Below are positions 39,783-47,184 of a DNA stretch of 64,000 bases, piece after piece. The notes beneath the pieces are model-generated. The model was not told the DNA's origin. It searched no databases and was given only the letters and a program-made list of their open reading frames with translations. The stretch is taken from the NCBI RefSeq assembly GCF_003253735.1, contig NZ_QKYW01000009.1:153558-217557 (forward strand), in the 5' to 3' direction. The stretch comes from Pseudomonas sp. URMO17WK12:I2 (GTDB lineage Bacteria; Pseudomonadota; Gammaproteobacteria; Pseudomonadales; Pseudomonadaceae). Made by a program: the position numbers and the translations under genes. Position 1 is the first letter of the stretch; every line of letters begins with the position of its first letter.

Positions 39783-41231
39783 CTAGATCGGGTAATGCCG
39801 CGGGCCGTTCTGCAGGGTCACCCAGCGCAACTGGGTGAACTGCTCGATGGCCGACTTGCCACCAAAGCTGCCGTAACCACTGGCCTTGACGCCGCCGAAG
39901 GGCATCTGCGCCTCGTCGTGCACGGTCGGCCCGTTGATATGACAGATGCCCGACTCGACGCGCTGCGCCAGGGCCAGCGCGCGGGTGGTATCGCGACTGA
40001 AGATCGCCGACGACAGGCCGAATTCGGAGTCGTTGGCCAGGCGCAGCAGCTCCTCGTCACCGTCACCGCGCAGCACCACCGCCACCGGCCCGAAGGACTC
40101 CTCGGCGTACAGGCGCATGGCCGGGGTGACGTTGTCGAGCAGGGTCGCCTGCATGATGCTGCCCTCGACCTGGCCACCCGTAACCAGACGTGCGCCCTTG
40201 CCGACGGCGTCATCGACCAACGCCTTGATGCGCTCGCCGGCCGACACGTCGACCAGCGAGCCGAGCACCGACTCGCTGCTGGCCGGGTTACCGGCGCGCA
40301 GGGTGGCGACCTTCGCGGCCAGCTTGGCGACGAAAGCATCGGCGACCTTGTTGTCGACCACCAGACGCTCGGTGGACATGCAGATCTGCCCCTGGTTGAA
40401 ATAGGCACCGAACGCTGCGGCCTCGACGGCGGCGTCCAGATCGGCATCATCGAGCACCAGCAACGGCGCCTTGCCACCGAGTTCCAGCAGCGCCGGCTTG
40501 AGATGCCGCGCCGACAGTTCGCCAACGATGCGCCCGACCTTGGTCGAGCCGGTGAAGTTGATCCGTCGGACTGCCGGGTTGGCGATCAGCCGCTCGACGA
40601 TCACCGCCGCATCGGCGGGCGCGTTACTGATCACGTTGACCACGCCGTCACCCAGGCCGGCATCCTGCAGCACCTGGCCGATCAGCCGATGGACCGCCGG
40701 GCTGAGCTCGGAGGCCTTGAGCACCACGGTATTGCCACAGGCCAGCGGCATGGCGATGGCGCGGGTGGCGAGAATCACCGGCGCGTTCCATGGCGCGATA
40801 CCCAGCACCACACCACAAGGTTGACGCAGCGCCATGGCAAAACTGCCGGGCACGTCGGAAGGAATCACCTCGCCATGGATCTGGGTGGTCAGCGACGCCG
40901 CCTCGCGCAGCATGTTGCTGGCCAGGTGGACGTTGAAACCGTACCAGTTGGCCATCGCCCCGGTTTCCCCGGCAGCGGCGACGAACTCACCCGCGCGCGC
41001 CTGCATCTGCTCGGCAGCCTTGAGCAGGCGTGTACGCCGCTCGTTGGGCGCCAGCGCAGCCCAGGCCGGGAACGCGGCCTGGGCTGCGGCGACGGCGGCA
41101 TCGGCATCTTCCAGGGTGGCGGCGGCGACCCGGGAGACCACTTCACCGGTTACCGGGTTGTGGCGTTCGAAGGTTCGTCCATCACGGGCGGGGCACGACT
41201 GGCCACCGATCAGCAGGGGCACGTCCAGCAT
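39783..41231 (-). CDS. vdh: Vanillin dehydrogenase
   Basis: Oxidises vanillin (and similar benzaldehydes) to vanillate with NAD(P)+. The 482 residues are a standard aldehyde dehydrogenase: GIAPWNAPVILATRAI, INFTGSTKVGR, LELGGKAPLLVLDDADLD (general-base glutamate), and the nucleophile cysteine in FNQGQICMSTERL. The C-terminal GGVKASGYGSFGG is normal. The substrate is assigned from the position between fcs and ech, which makes vanillin. The SD is good (GAGGAA) and a CA-rich catabolite-repression-like motif precedes it. Confidence 0.93.
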   Translation of the reverse strand: MLDVPLLIGGQSCPARDGRTFERHNPVTGEVVSRVAAATLEDADAAVAAAQAAFPAWAALAPNERRTRLLKAAEQMQARAGEFVAAAGETGAMANWYGFNVHLASNMLREAASLTTQIHGEVIPSDVPGSFAMALRQPCGVVLGIAPWNAPVILATRAIAMPLACGNTVVLKASELSPAVHRLIGQVLQDAGLGDGVVNVISNAPADAAVIVERLIANPAVRRINFTGSTKVGRIVGELSARHLKPALLELGGKAPLLVLDDADLDAAVEAAAFGAYFNQGQICMSTERLVVDNKVADAFVAKLAAKVATLRAGNPASSESVLGSLVDVSAGERIKALVDDAVGKGARLVTGGQVEGSIMQATLLDNVTPAMRLYAEESFGPVAVVLRGDGDEELLRLANDSEFGLSSAIFSRDTTRALALAQRVESGICHINGPTVHDEAQMPFGGVKASGYGSFGGKSAIEQFTQLRWVTLQNGPRHYPI

Positions 41232-41242
41232 GATGATTCCTC

Positions 41243-41256
41243 ATTGTTGTCTTTGT
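41243..41256 (-). promoter_or_regulatory. CA-rich (Hfq/Crc-like) motif at the vdh start
   Basis: On the minus strand ACAAAGACAACAAT lies directly in front of the GAGGAA Shine-Dalgarno sequence of vdh, the usual place for translational repression by Hfq with Crc. Confidence 0.55.
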
Positions 41257-41308
41257 AGGAAACGCTCGCGGCGCCCTGGCGGCCACCGCGCAACACAAGG
41301 CCGGGCGA

Positions 41309-42139
41309 TCAGCGCTTGTAGGCCTGCAGACCGGGCTTGATGGTCTTGTCGTCGAGGAACTGCTTCATGCCCTGCTCGCGGCCACCCTCTTCATCCAGCA
41401 GACGCGACTGGTCGAGCTTGGCGTACAGGTAATCCTCGTTCTGCTCCCAGGTCAGCTCGCGGCAACGCTTGAAGCCATGCTTGGCGGCGCGCAGCACCAC
41501 TGGGTTCTTGTCCAGCAGATTGCGCGCCAGCTCAATGGTGGTTTCACGCAGTTGCGCCAGCGGCACGCTTTCGTTGACCAGGCCCATCTCGGCGGCTTTC
41601 TTACCGTCGAAGGTCTTGCCGGTCATGATGTAGTACAGCGACTGGCGGTGGCCCACGGTGTCGGCCATGGCCTTGCTGACCAGGTTGCCCGGCGGGATGC
41701 CCCAGTTGATTTCCGAGAGACCGAAGGTCGCCTCGTCGGCGCAGATCGCCAGGTCACAGGCCACCAGCGGGCTGAAACCACCACCGAAGCACCAGCCATT
41801 GACCATGGCGATGGTCGGCTTGGCGTACATGCGCAGCAGCTTCCACTGCCACTGGGAGGCTTCGCGGCGGATCTTCTCCTGGAGAATTTCCGGGCCGGCG
41901 TCCACTTCGCGGAAGTATTCCTTGAGGTCCATGCCTGCCGTCCAGGACTCACCAGCGCCGGTCAGTACCAGTACCCGGGCCTCGGCATCCTGCTCCAGCA
42001 CCTCGAGAACATCGACCATCTCGCGATTGAGGGTCGGGCTCATGGCGTTGCGTTTTTCAGGACGGTTGAGAGTGACCCAGGCGATGCCTTCTTCGACATC
42101 GACCTTAACGGTTTGCCAGCGGGCTTCGTACTTGCTCAT
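41309..42139 (-). CDS. ech: Feruloyl-CoA hydratase/aldolase (enoyl-CoA hydratase family)
   Basis: Hydrates feruloyl-CoA and cleaves the product to vanillin and acetyl-CoA. A 276-residue crotonase-family protein with the oxyanion-hole segments AGESWTAGMDLKEYF and NGWCFGGGFSPLVACDLAICADEA, and the EINWGIPPGNLVSKAMAD region typical of the 4-hydroxycinnamoyl-CoA hydratase/lyase subgroup. It is the first gene of the operon; a MarR-type operator overlaps its -35 box, and a CA-rich motif lies in its leader. Confidence 0.95.
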   Translation of the reverse strand: MSKYEARWQTVKVDVEEGIAWVTLNRPEKRNAMSPTLNREMVDVLEVLEQDAEARVLVLTGAGESWTAGMDLKEYFREVDAGPEILQEKIRREASQWQWKLLRMYAKPTIAMVNGWCFGGGFSPLVACDLAICADEATFGLSEINWGIPPGNLVSKAMADTVGHRQSLYYIMTGKTFDGKKAAEMGLVNESVPLAQLRETTIELARNLLDKNPVVLRAAKHGFKRCRELTWEQNEDYLYAKLDQSRLLDEEGGREQGMKQFLDDKTIKPGLQAYKR

Positions 42140-42150
42140 GGGGGTGTGCT

Positions 42151-42165
42151 CTTGTTTTGGTTGTC
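42151..42165 (-). promoter_or_regulatory. CA-rich (Hfq/Crc-like) motif in the ech leader
   Basis: On the minus strand GACAACCAAAACAAG precedes the ech ATG by 11 nt. It matches the A/C-rich pattern of Hfq/Crc sites less strictly than those of vdh and pobA. Confidence 0.4.
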
Positions 42166-42174
42166 GATGAACAG

Positions 42175-42212
42175 AAGCTAATCCTGAAAAATAGTTATGT
42201 CAATTAACTATT
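42175..42212 (-). promoter_or_regulatory. ech promoter with overlapping palindromic operator
   Basis: On the minus strand a perfect TTGACA -35 box (42198-42203) is followed, after 17 bp, by TAGCTT (42175-42180) as -10. The -35 box lies inside an inverted repeat, AATAGTTA (42190-42197) and TAACTATT (42205-42212), so a repressor bound here would block RNA polymerase. The operator is MarR-sized and resembles a sequence before the MarR gene at 33631. Confidence 0.65.
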
Positions 42213-42311
42213 AATCAAAATCACCATCTGTGCCGAATTCGGACACTGGCTGGCAGAACGCCCGGCCCGGGCGCCTGAAGAAACCTCGAACAGTTCTCAG
42301 CGACGCTTCGC

Positions 42312-42329
42312 TATAGCCAAAGGCTTACA
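42312..42329 (+). promoter_or_regulatory. GacA-box-like upstream activating site
   Basis: TATAGC-N6-CTTACA: the right half-site is a perfect match to the GacA consensus TGTAAG-N6-CTTACA and the left half matches at three of six. Its centre lies about 65 bp before the predicted start of the GGA-hairpin RNA, the usual distance for rsmX/Y/Z promoters. TAATCT at 42374-42379 is a possible -10 box. Confidence 0.6.
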
Positions 42330-42385
42330 CGACGGCGCGCCGGTTCGCTCTGGTGACACCCCGGCCCGCGCCGTAATCTATGCCC

Positions 42386-42497
42386 ATACCTGCAGTACAG
42401 GACGTGCTCAGGGTCATGGATGACGTGACCATAGCTAGGATGGCAGCCGACAGGATGTTGGCATTGGTCAGTAAAAGCCCGCTTCGGCGGGTTTTTT
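42386..42497 (+). ncRNA. RsmX/RsmY/RsmZ-type CsrA/RsmA-sequestering small RNA
   Basis: The 463-bp gap between ech and the MFS gene contains this predicted RNA of about 112 nt; the 5' end is inferred from a -10-like TAATCT and the 3' end is the terminator. Four hairpins in a row carry GGA in or at the edge of the loop: AGTAC/GTGCT (42394-42408, loop AGGAC), GTCA/TGAC (42413-42424, loop TGGA), CCAT/ATGG (42429-42443, GGA running into the 3' arm) and GCCGAC/GTTGGC (42446-42462, loop AGGAT). The last carries ACAGGATG, close to the RsmA consensus. Such RNAs titrate RsmA/RsmE and are transcribed only with GacA; RetS in this window is the known brake on that pathway. Which paralogue it is (X, Y or Z) I cannot say. 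Confidence 0.82.
42478..42497 (+). terminator. Intrinsic terminator of the Rsm-type RNA
   Basis: CCCGC-TTCG-GCGGG followed by six T residues, preceded by AAAAG. It faces the convergent MFS gene and could serve only a plus-strand transcript. Confidence 0.92.
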
Positions 42498-42602
42498 ATT
42501 GCCTGTGGAAAAGTGCGGCAGGGTACCCCGGTGCATGTTGCAGGCTGACGCGACGGCCTGCTGTTTGCCAGACGCGTCAGCATGCTTGTCGGTTCAGGGT
42601 CG

Positions 42603-43820
42603 CTAACCGGATGGAGTCGAGGCTGGCGGTGCCTCGACAGCCCGCCGGCGGCTCATGCCGAGCACCACCAGCGCAGCGATCACCAAGCCAGGCGACGCCG
42701 CCAGCAGCACACCGGTGGTGCCGGCACCCGCGGCGAGAATCTGCCCGGCTGCCAGCGGGCCGGATACCGAGCCCAGGCGCCCCACGGCCACGGCAGCCCC
42801 CACGCCAGTGGCGCGCACAGAGGTCGGATAGGCCGGCGGTGCCAATGCATAGAGCACCAACTGAGCGGCGATGATGAACAAGCCAGCCGCAAAACCGGCA
42901 ATCGCCATGGCCAGCATGCCCGAGGCGAACCCGAGGCCGGCCAACGAGGCCAGCACACCACCATAGGCGAACAGCACTACCCCGGTGCGCCCGCGACGAT
43001 CCAGCAGCAGCCCGCCAAGCAGCGAGCCGATGGCGCCGCCGATGTTGAACAGCATCTGAATGGTGCCGGCCTGGGGCTTGCTGAAACCCTGCTCGAGGAG
43101 CAGCGACGGCAGCCAGTTGAGCAGCATGTACATCACCGTGAGGGTGAAGAAATAGCTGACCCACAGCGCCAGCGTGGCGCCCGCACGACCGCCACCGAAC
43201 AACGCCTGCACGGTGGACTCGCGCACCGGCGCAGCCCCCTGGTGCTGCTCGCGGAAGTCCCGCGATTCGGGCAGCGCGAAGATCAGCAGCGGCGCGACCA
43301 ACAAGGGCGCCACGCCACCGACGATGAACACCGTCTGCCAGCTTTCGCCACCGAGCATGCCCACCACTGCCGCGATGGCGCCGCCCAGCGGCACCCCGCA
43401 ATACATGATGCTGATGGCCGTGCCGCGGCGGCGCTCCTCGACTGCCTCGGCGCACAGGGCGATCAGGTTCGGCAAGGCGGCACCGAGACCCAGGCCGGTC
43501 ATCAGGCGTGCCAACAGCAGGCCATTGACGCTGGATACATAGGCCGTCCACAGGGAAAAGATACCGAACAGAATCACCGCGCCGATCAGCACCCGCTTGC
43601 GGCCGATGCGGTCGGCCAGCCAGCCGCCGAAGAACGCCCCGGGCAACAGGCCGATGATGCTGGCGCTGAACATCCAGCCCATCATTTTCGGATCCAGCTC
43701 GAACGCCTGGCGAATCCCCGCGGCGGCGATGCCCGCCGATTGCAGATCCAGGCCTTCGATAAGCGCGACGATGAAACACAGCGTGACGGTCAGCGTCGAA
43801 CGACGCGATGACGTATCCAT
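42603..43820 (-). CDS. Aromatic-acid MFS transporter
   Basis: A 405-residue twelve-helix permease of the aromatic acid:H+ symporter group (PcaK/MhpT type). Visible are the N-terminal IEGLDLQSAGIAAAGI, which carries the family's conserved aspartate in helix 1, the loop 2-3 signature GGWLADRIGRKRVL, and a second-half loop of the same kind (GGLLLDRRGRTGVVL). Its place beside the ferulate genes suggests uptake of hydroxycinnamates or their products; the substrate is inference. A CA-rich catabolite-repression-like motif lies in its leader. It diverges from a porin gene. Confidence 0.87.
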   Translation of the reverse strand: MDTSSRRSTLTVTLCFIVALIEGLDLQSAGIAAAGIRQAFELDPKMMGWMFSASIIGLLPGAFFGGWLADRIGRKRVLIGAVILFGIFSLWTAYVSSVNGLLLARLMTGLGLGAALPNLIALCAEAVEERRRGTAISIMYCGVPLGGAIAAVVGMLGGESWQTVFIVGGVAPLLVAPLLIFALPESRDFREQHQGAAPVRESTVQALFGGGRAGATLALWVSYFFTLTVMYMLLNWLPSLLLEQGFSKPQAGTIQMLFNIGGAIGSLLGGLLLDRRGRTGVVLFAYGGVLASLAGLGFASGMLAMAIAGFAAGLFIIAAQLVLYALAPPAYPTSVRATGVGAAVAVGRLGSVSGPLAAGQILAAGAGTTGVLLAASPGLVIAALVVLGMSRRRAVEAPPASTPSG

Positions 43821-43835
43821 GGGGAACCCTCGATT

Positions 43836-43850
43836 TTATTGTTGTTGTGG
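43836..43850 (-). promoter_or_regulatory. CA-rich (Hfq/Crc-like) motif before the MFS gene
   Basis: On the minus strand CCACAACAACAATAA lies 16 nt before the MFS start codon, with ATCGAGGG after it as a possible SD. Confidence 0.55.
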
Positions 43851-44125
43851 TCGCTCGCGGTGCACCGGAAGGGACAGCCCGCGAAGCCTGAAAAAAGATT
43901 AACAAAGATAATGGATAACGAAAGTAATTCGGTTCGACCAATGAATCTGGCACTAATCGAATGGCATCAATCACTTACCTGAGGATCTTTATTAATCCTC
44001 AAAATAATTAATAATTTTAACGTTCGATTATCGAACAAAGCACATTGACCACCTGCCATTGCCTTTCCATTCTCGCCCCACTGCAACGCTGATAGCGCTG
44101 CATCCACCGCCCCCATCGGCGGGGC

Positions 44126-44144
44126 GAAGAACAACAATAAAAGG
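44126..44144 (+). promoter_or_regulatory. CA-rich (Hfq/Crc-like) motif before the porin gene
   Basis: GAAGAACAACAATAAAAGG overlaps the Shine-Dalgarno region of the porin gene and holds a full AACAACAA. Confidence 0.6.
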
Positions 44145-44152
44145 ACAATGAC

Positions 44153-45454
44153 ATGCACAACCATCGGGCGCTCGACTCCATTTTCTTTCGCCGCAGCTCA
44201 TTGGCCGGCCTGCTGTTGGCTCCCGGCCTGCTGGCCGGCCATGCCCTGGCCGACGGCTTCGTCGAAGACAGCAGCGCCAAGCTGACCATCCGCAACTACT
44301 ACATGGATCGCGACTACAAGGACGATGGCGCCAAGTCGGCGGCCCGCGAATGGGCCCAGGCCTTCATCCTCAAGATGGAATCGGGCTACACGCCGGGTGA
44401 TGTCGGCTTCGGCCTCGACGTCACCGGCCTGCTGGGCGTCAAGCTGGACTCCTCACCCGGGCGCAGCGGCACCGAACTGCTGCCGGTTTCCGCCAGCAGC
44501 GGGCGGGCCGCCGACGAATATTCGCGCCTGGCGCCGACCGCCAAGATCCGCGCCGGCAAGAGCGTGCTCAAGGTCGGCGATGTTTCGCCGTTCCTGCCCT
44601 CCATCGTCGCCAGCCCGGCGCGGCTGCTACCGCAGAGTTTCCGCGGCGCCTACCTGCAGTCCATGGACATCGAGGATCTGACCCTGAATGCGGGTTATCT
44701 CGATCGCATCAATCGCCGCGACTCCAGCAACTACCAGGCGATGACGGTGGCCTCGCCGAACCGACGCTTCAACCCGGCGGCGGAAAGCTCCCACGCGGCC
44801 TTCTTCGGTGGCGACTATCAGCTCAGCAAGGGCCTGAAGCTGCGCGCCTACCACACCACGGTCGCCGATCTGTACCGCCAGGAATACTTCGGCCTGCTGC
44901 ACGAGTTGCCGGTCGGCCCCGGCGTGCTGAGCACCGACCTGCGCGCCTTCATCAGCAACGAGGATGGCAGCGCCAAGGCCGGCAAGGTGGATAACCGCAA
45001 CCTCGCCGCGCAGTTCGCCTACGCCCTCGACGGCCATCGTTTCACCCTGGGCTACATGCACCAGAGCGGCGACACGGCCAAACCCTACATTTCCGGCACC
45101 GAGTCGATGGTGATCAGCGAAATGGCCATGAGCTCGGACTTCCTCAACCCCAAGGAGCGCACCTGGCAGGCGATCTACGATTACGACTTCGCCGCTGCCG
45201 GCGTGCCCGGCCTGAAGACGCGCCTGCGTTACCTGCGTGGCGACAACATCGAGCTGCCGACCCTGGGCGGCGCCGACCTCAAGGAGCGTGAACTGCAGAT
45301 GGAGATCGGCTACGTGATCCAGAGCGGCACGTTCAAGGGCGTCGGGCTGAAGGCCCGGCATTCGATCTACCGCAATGACTTCGCCGCCGGCGCAGCCTTC
45401 CGCGACGAGAACCAGACCCGCCTGCACATCGACTACACCCTGGCGCTCTGGTGA
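44153..45454 (+). CDS. OprD-family outer-membrane porin
   Basis: A 433-residue outer-membrane channel of the OprD/OpdK group that admits small carboxylates, often aromatic acids. It begins with a signal peptide (about residues 1-33, cleavage near GHALA-DGF) and the hallmark mature start SSAKLTIRNYYMDRDYKDDG. Other family segments are REWAQAFILKMESGYTPG, SFRGAYLQSMDIEDLTLNAGY and a terminal strand ending IDYTLALW with an aromatic last residue. The position between two aromatic-acid transporter genes implies uptake of vanillate, ferulate or 4-hydroxybenzoate. It is probably under catabolite repression through a CA-rich motif at its ribosome binding site. Confidence 0.92.
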   Translation: MHNHRALDSIFFRRSSLAGLLLAPGLLAGHALADGFVEDSSAKLTIRNYYMDRDYKDDGAKSAAREWAQAFILKMESGYTPGDVGFGLDVTGLLGVKLDSSPGRSGTELLPVSASSGRAADEYSRLAPTAKIRAGKSVLKVGDVSPFLPSIVASPARLLPQSFRGAYLQSMDIEDLTLNAGYLDRINRRDSSNYQAMTVASPNRRFNPAAESSHAAFFGGDYQLSKGLKLRAYHTTVADLYRQEYFGLLHELPVGPGVLSTDLRAFISNEDGSAKAGKVDNRNLAAQFAYALDGHRFTLGYMHQSGDTAKPYISGTESMVISEMAMSSDFLNPKERTWQAIYDYDFAAAGVPGLKTRLRYLRGDNIELPTLGGADLKERELQMEIGYVIQSGTFKGVGLKARHSIYRNDFAAGAAFRDENQTRLHIDYTLALW

Positions 45455-45494
45455 ACGAGCGGGCGCGAGGCACCCGCCTCGCGCCCTTGTCGGT

Positions 45495-46823
45495 TCAGGC
45501 CTGAGCCGGCGTCATCTGCTGCGGCTTCTGCGCCGGCAGCAAGGTCAACAACAGCACCGCTGCGGCGACGAACACCAGGGCGAACCAGGTATACAGCTGC
45601 AGCGGCTGCCAGCCGTCATCGAGCATCAAACCGGCCACGGTCGGCGACAGAATCGCCCCGCCACGCCCGATACCAATCGCCCAGCCCACCCCGGTAGCCC
45701 GCACCGACGCGCCGTAGATCAGCGGCGACAGCGCATACAGCCCGGCGACGCAGCCATTGGAGAACAGCCCGATCAGCAGGCCCATACCCAGTGCCGCGCT
45801 GAACGAGGAGCCGAGACTGGTGAACACCACCAGCAGCACGGCGGTGATCAGCATGAAGCAGGCCAGCACCCGCGCCAGGGAAAACCGCGCTGACAACAAG
45901 CCCAGCAAGGTCGCGCCGAAGATGCCGCCGATGCTCAGCAGCACTCCACCGGTGACGCCCTGCTGCACCGACAGGCCGGACTGGGTGAGCAGCTTCGGCG
46001 TCCAGCTCATGATGAAGTAGAAGCCGAACATCACCAGGAAGAACAGCACCCAGATCAGCAGCGTGCTGCGCCGTTGCTCGGCATCGAACAGCCGCGCGAA
46101 GGCGCCACTGTTGGCGTGGCCACCGGCCGGCAAGGCCGGCAGCGTGGCCAGGCTCGGCCGATCCAGCTTGGCGGCCAGGCGGTTGACCCGCTCCAGCGCC
46201 TTGGCCGGCTGCCTGGAGAGCAGGAAGTCAAGGGACTCGGGCAACCATAGCAGCACCGGCACGATGGCGGCGAAGGTCATCAGCCCGCCGGCGAAGAACA
46301 CCGAGCGCCAGCCCCAGTGCGACAGCAACCAAACGGCCAACAGGCCGCCGAAGGTGGCGCCCAGGGCATAGCCGGTGGATTGCAGGCTGACCGCCAGGCC
46401 GCGCCAGCGCTTGCTGGCGTATTCGCTGGCGATCACGTTGCTGCTGGCCAGAATGCCGCCGATACCCAGCCCGGTCAGGCCGCGCAACAGCGCCAGCTGG
46501 GTGGGCGTCTGGCTGAGTGCCGAGAGCAGCATGCCGCTACCGGAAATCACCAGGCACAGCAGGATCAACGGGCGCCGGCCGATGCGGTCGGCCCAGGGTG
46601 CGATGAACAGCGACCCGGCCGCCATGCCGAGCAGCCCGGCACTGAGCAACATGCCCAGTTGCGCGCCGCCCAACGACCAGTCGGCGGCCACCGACGAGGC
46701 GGTGAAGGCCATCACCAGCACATCGAAGCCGTCGATCATGTTGAGCACGACGCAAACGGCGATGGCGACCCATTGAAAGCCGCGCATCGGCCCCTGGTCG
46801 ACGACGTGTCGGAGATCGCTCAT
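45495..46823 (-). CDS. vanK: Aromatic-acid MFS transporter, likely VanK (vanillate/protocatechuate)
   Basis: A 442-residue permease of the aromatic acid:H+ symporter family, with NMIDGFDVLVMAFTASSVAADW as helix 1 (conserved acidic residue), the APWADRIGRRPLIL loop signature and PESLDFLLSRQP. It diverges from vanAB and a VanR-type palindrome lies 134 bp upstream of its start, which ties it to vanillate. The exact substrate is inferred from context. Its ATG overlaps the stop codon of a possible 27-residue leader peptide. Confidence 0.84.
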   Translation of the reverse strand: MSDLRHVVDQGPMRGFQWVAIAVCVVLNMIDGFDVLVMAFTASSVAADWSLGGAQLGMLLSAGLLGMAAGSLFIAPWADRIGRRPLILLCLVISGSGMLLSALSQTPTQLALLRGLTGLGIGGILASSNVIASEYASKRWRGLAVSLQSTGYALGATFGGLLAVWLLSHWGWRSVFFAGGLMTFAAIVPVLLWLPESLDFLLSRQPAKALERVNRLAAKLDRPSLATLPALPAGGHANSGAFARLFDAEQRRSTLLIWVLFFLVMFGFYFIMSWTPKLLTQSGLSVQQGVTGGVLLSIGGIFGATLLGLLSARFSLARVLACFMLITAVLLVVFTSLGSSFSAALGMGLLIGLFSNGCVAGLYALSPLIYGASVRATGVGWAIGIGRGGAILSPTVAGLMLDDGWQPLQLYTWFALVFVAAAVLLLTLLPAQKPQQMTPAQA

Positions 46824-46903
46824 CGCGCACCTCCCACGGCAGTGAACGGGTAAAGGCGAGGCATGCCGCAGTCGGCAGCCGAAAGCGGGAAACAGGGTTT
46901 CAT
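46820..46903 (-). CDS. Possible 27-residue leader peptide upstream of vanK
   Basis: A short frame begins MKPCFPLSAADCGM and ends ARstop in an ATGA overlap with the vanK start. AAGGA lies 8 nt before its ATG, which is itself preceded by AAAAACAATC, a CA-rich sequence. The vanK SD (GGGAGG) is inside this frame, so translation may be coupled. The peptide has no family and may be chance. Confidence 0.4.
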   Translation of the reverse strand: MKPCFPLSAADCGMPRLYPFTAVGGAR

Positions 46904-46956
46904 CGGCGCAGATCCTTGATTGTTTTTATGGGAACAGCTGGTGCCAAGCTTGCAGA

Positions 46957-46968
46957 AATGGATCCAAT
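46957..46968. promoter_or_regulatory. VanR-type operator near vanK (11 of 12)
   Basis: AATGGATCCAAT differs at one base from ATTGGATCCAAT, the operator bound by VanR of Caulobacter, and from the perfect copy before vanA in this same divergent region. Confidence 0.65.
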
Positions 46969-47147
46969 ATTCAATCCATGCAGGTGTCGCGGAACGCCCT
47001 GCCAAGCCTCCCGATCCGGACCGCCGTGCTGAATGCCTGAGCCCGCTTGAACTGACGCCGACAAATATAATGTTCGCTGATCGGACAGTTTATTTTATTA
47101 ACTATTTCCCGCCCAGGCATTGACATTAGCCTGATTAAAAACCAACC

Positions 47148-47159
47148 ATTGGATCCAAT
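47148..47159. promoter_or_regulatory. VanR-type operator before vanA (perfect)
   Basis: ATTGGATCCAAT is an exact 12-bp palindrome 25 bp before the vanA start, identical to the known VanR operator of Caulobacter. A TTGACA at 47120-47125 upstream may be the -35 box, though no good -10 follows. Confidence 0.75.
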
Positions 47160-47160
47160 A

Positions 47161-47180
47161 ACACCAACAAGAACCGAGGT
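47161..47180 (+). promoter_or_regulatory. CA-rich (Hfq/Crc-like) motif before vanA
   Basis: ACACCAACAAGAACCGAGGT overlaps the vanA ribosome binding region, next to the VanR-type operator. Confidence 0.5.
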
Positions 47181-47184
47181 CGTC

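Larger units (their letters stand above)
43821..44152. promoter_or_regulatory. AT-rich divergent promoter region with two palindromes
   Basis: A 332-bp region between the divergent MFS and porin genes with no gene seen. It is much more AT-rich than the rest of the window. GAGGAT (43981-43986) and ATCCTC (43995-44000) form one inverted repeat, and GTTCGAT-T-ATCGAAC (44022-44036) is a 7-bp palindrome of operator size. Neither matches the VanR-type or ech operators. Confidence 0.55.

Noticed and set aside
37887..41258. Open frame of 1123 codons on the plus strand across fcs and vdh
   Set aside because: It is antisense to fcs and vdh, which have full family motifs; the product is low-complexity, rich in His/Gln/Gly/Arg, as expected of the mirror frame of high-GC genes.
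46932..46946. TGGCAC on the minus strand upstream of vanK as a sigma-54 promoter
   Set aside because: The -12 element five bases on reads GTTC, not TTGC, so the spacing rule is not met.
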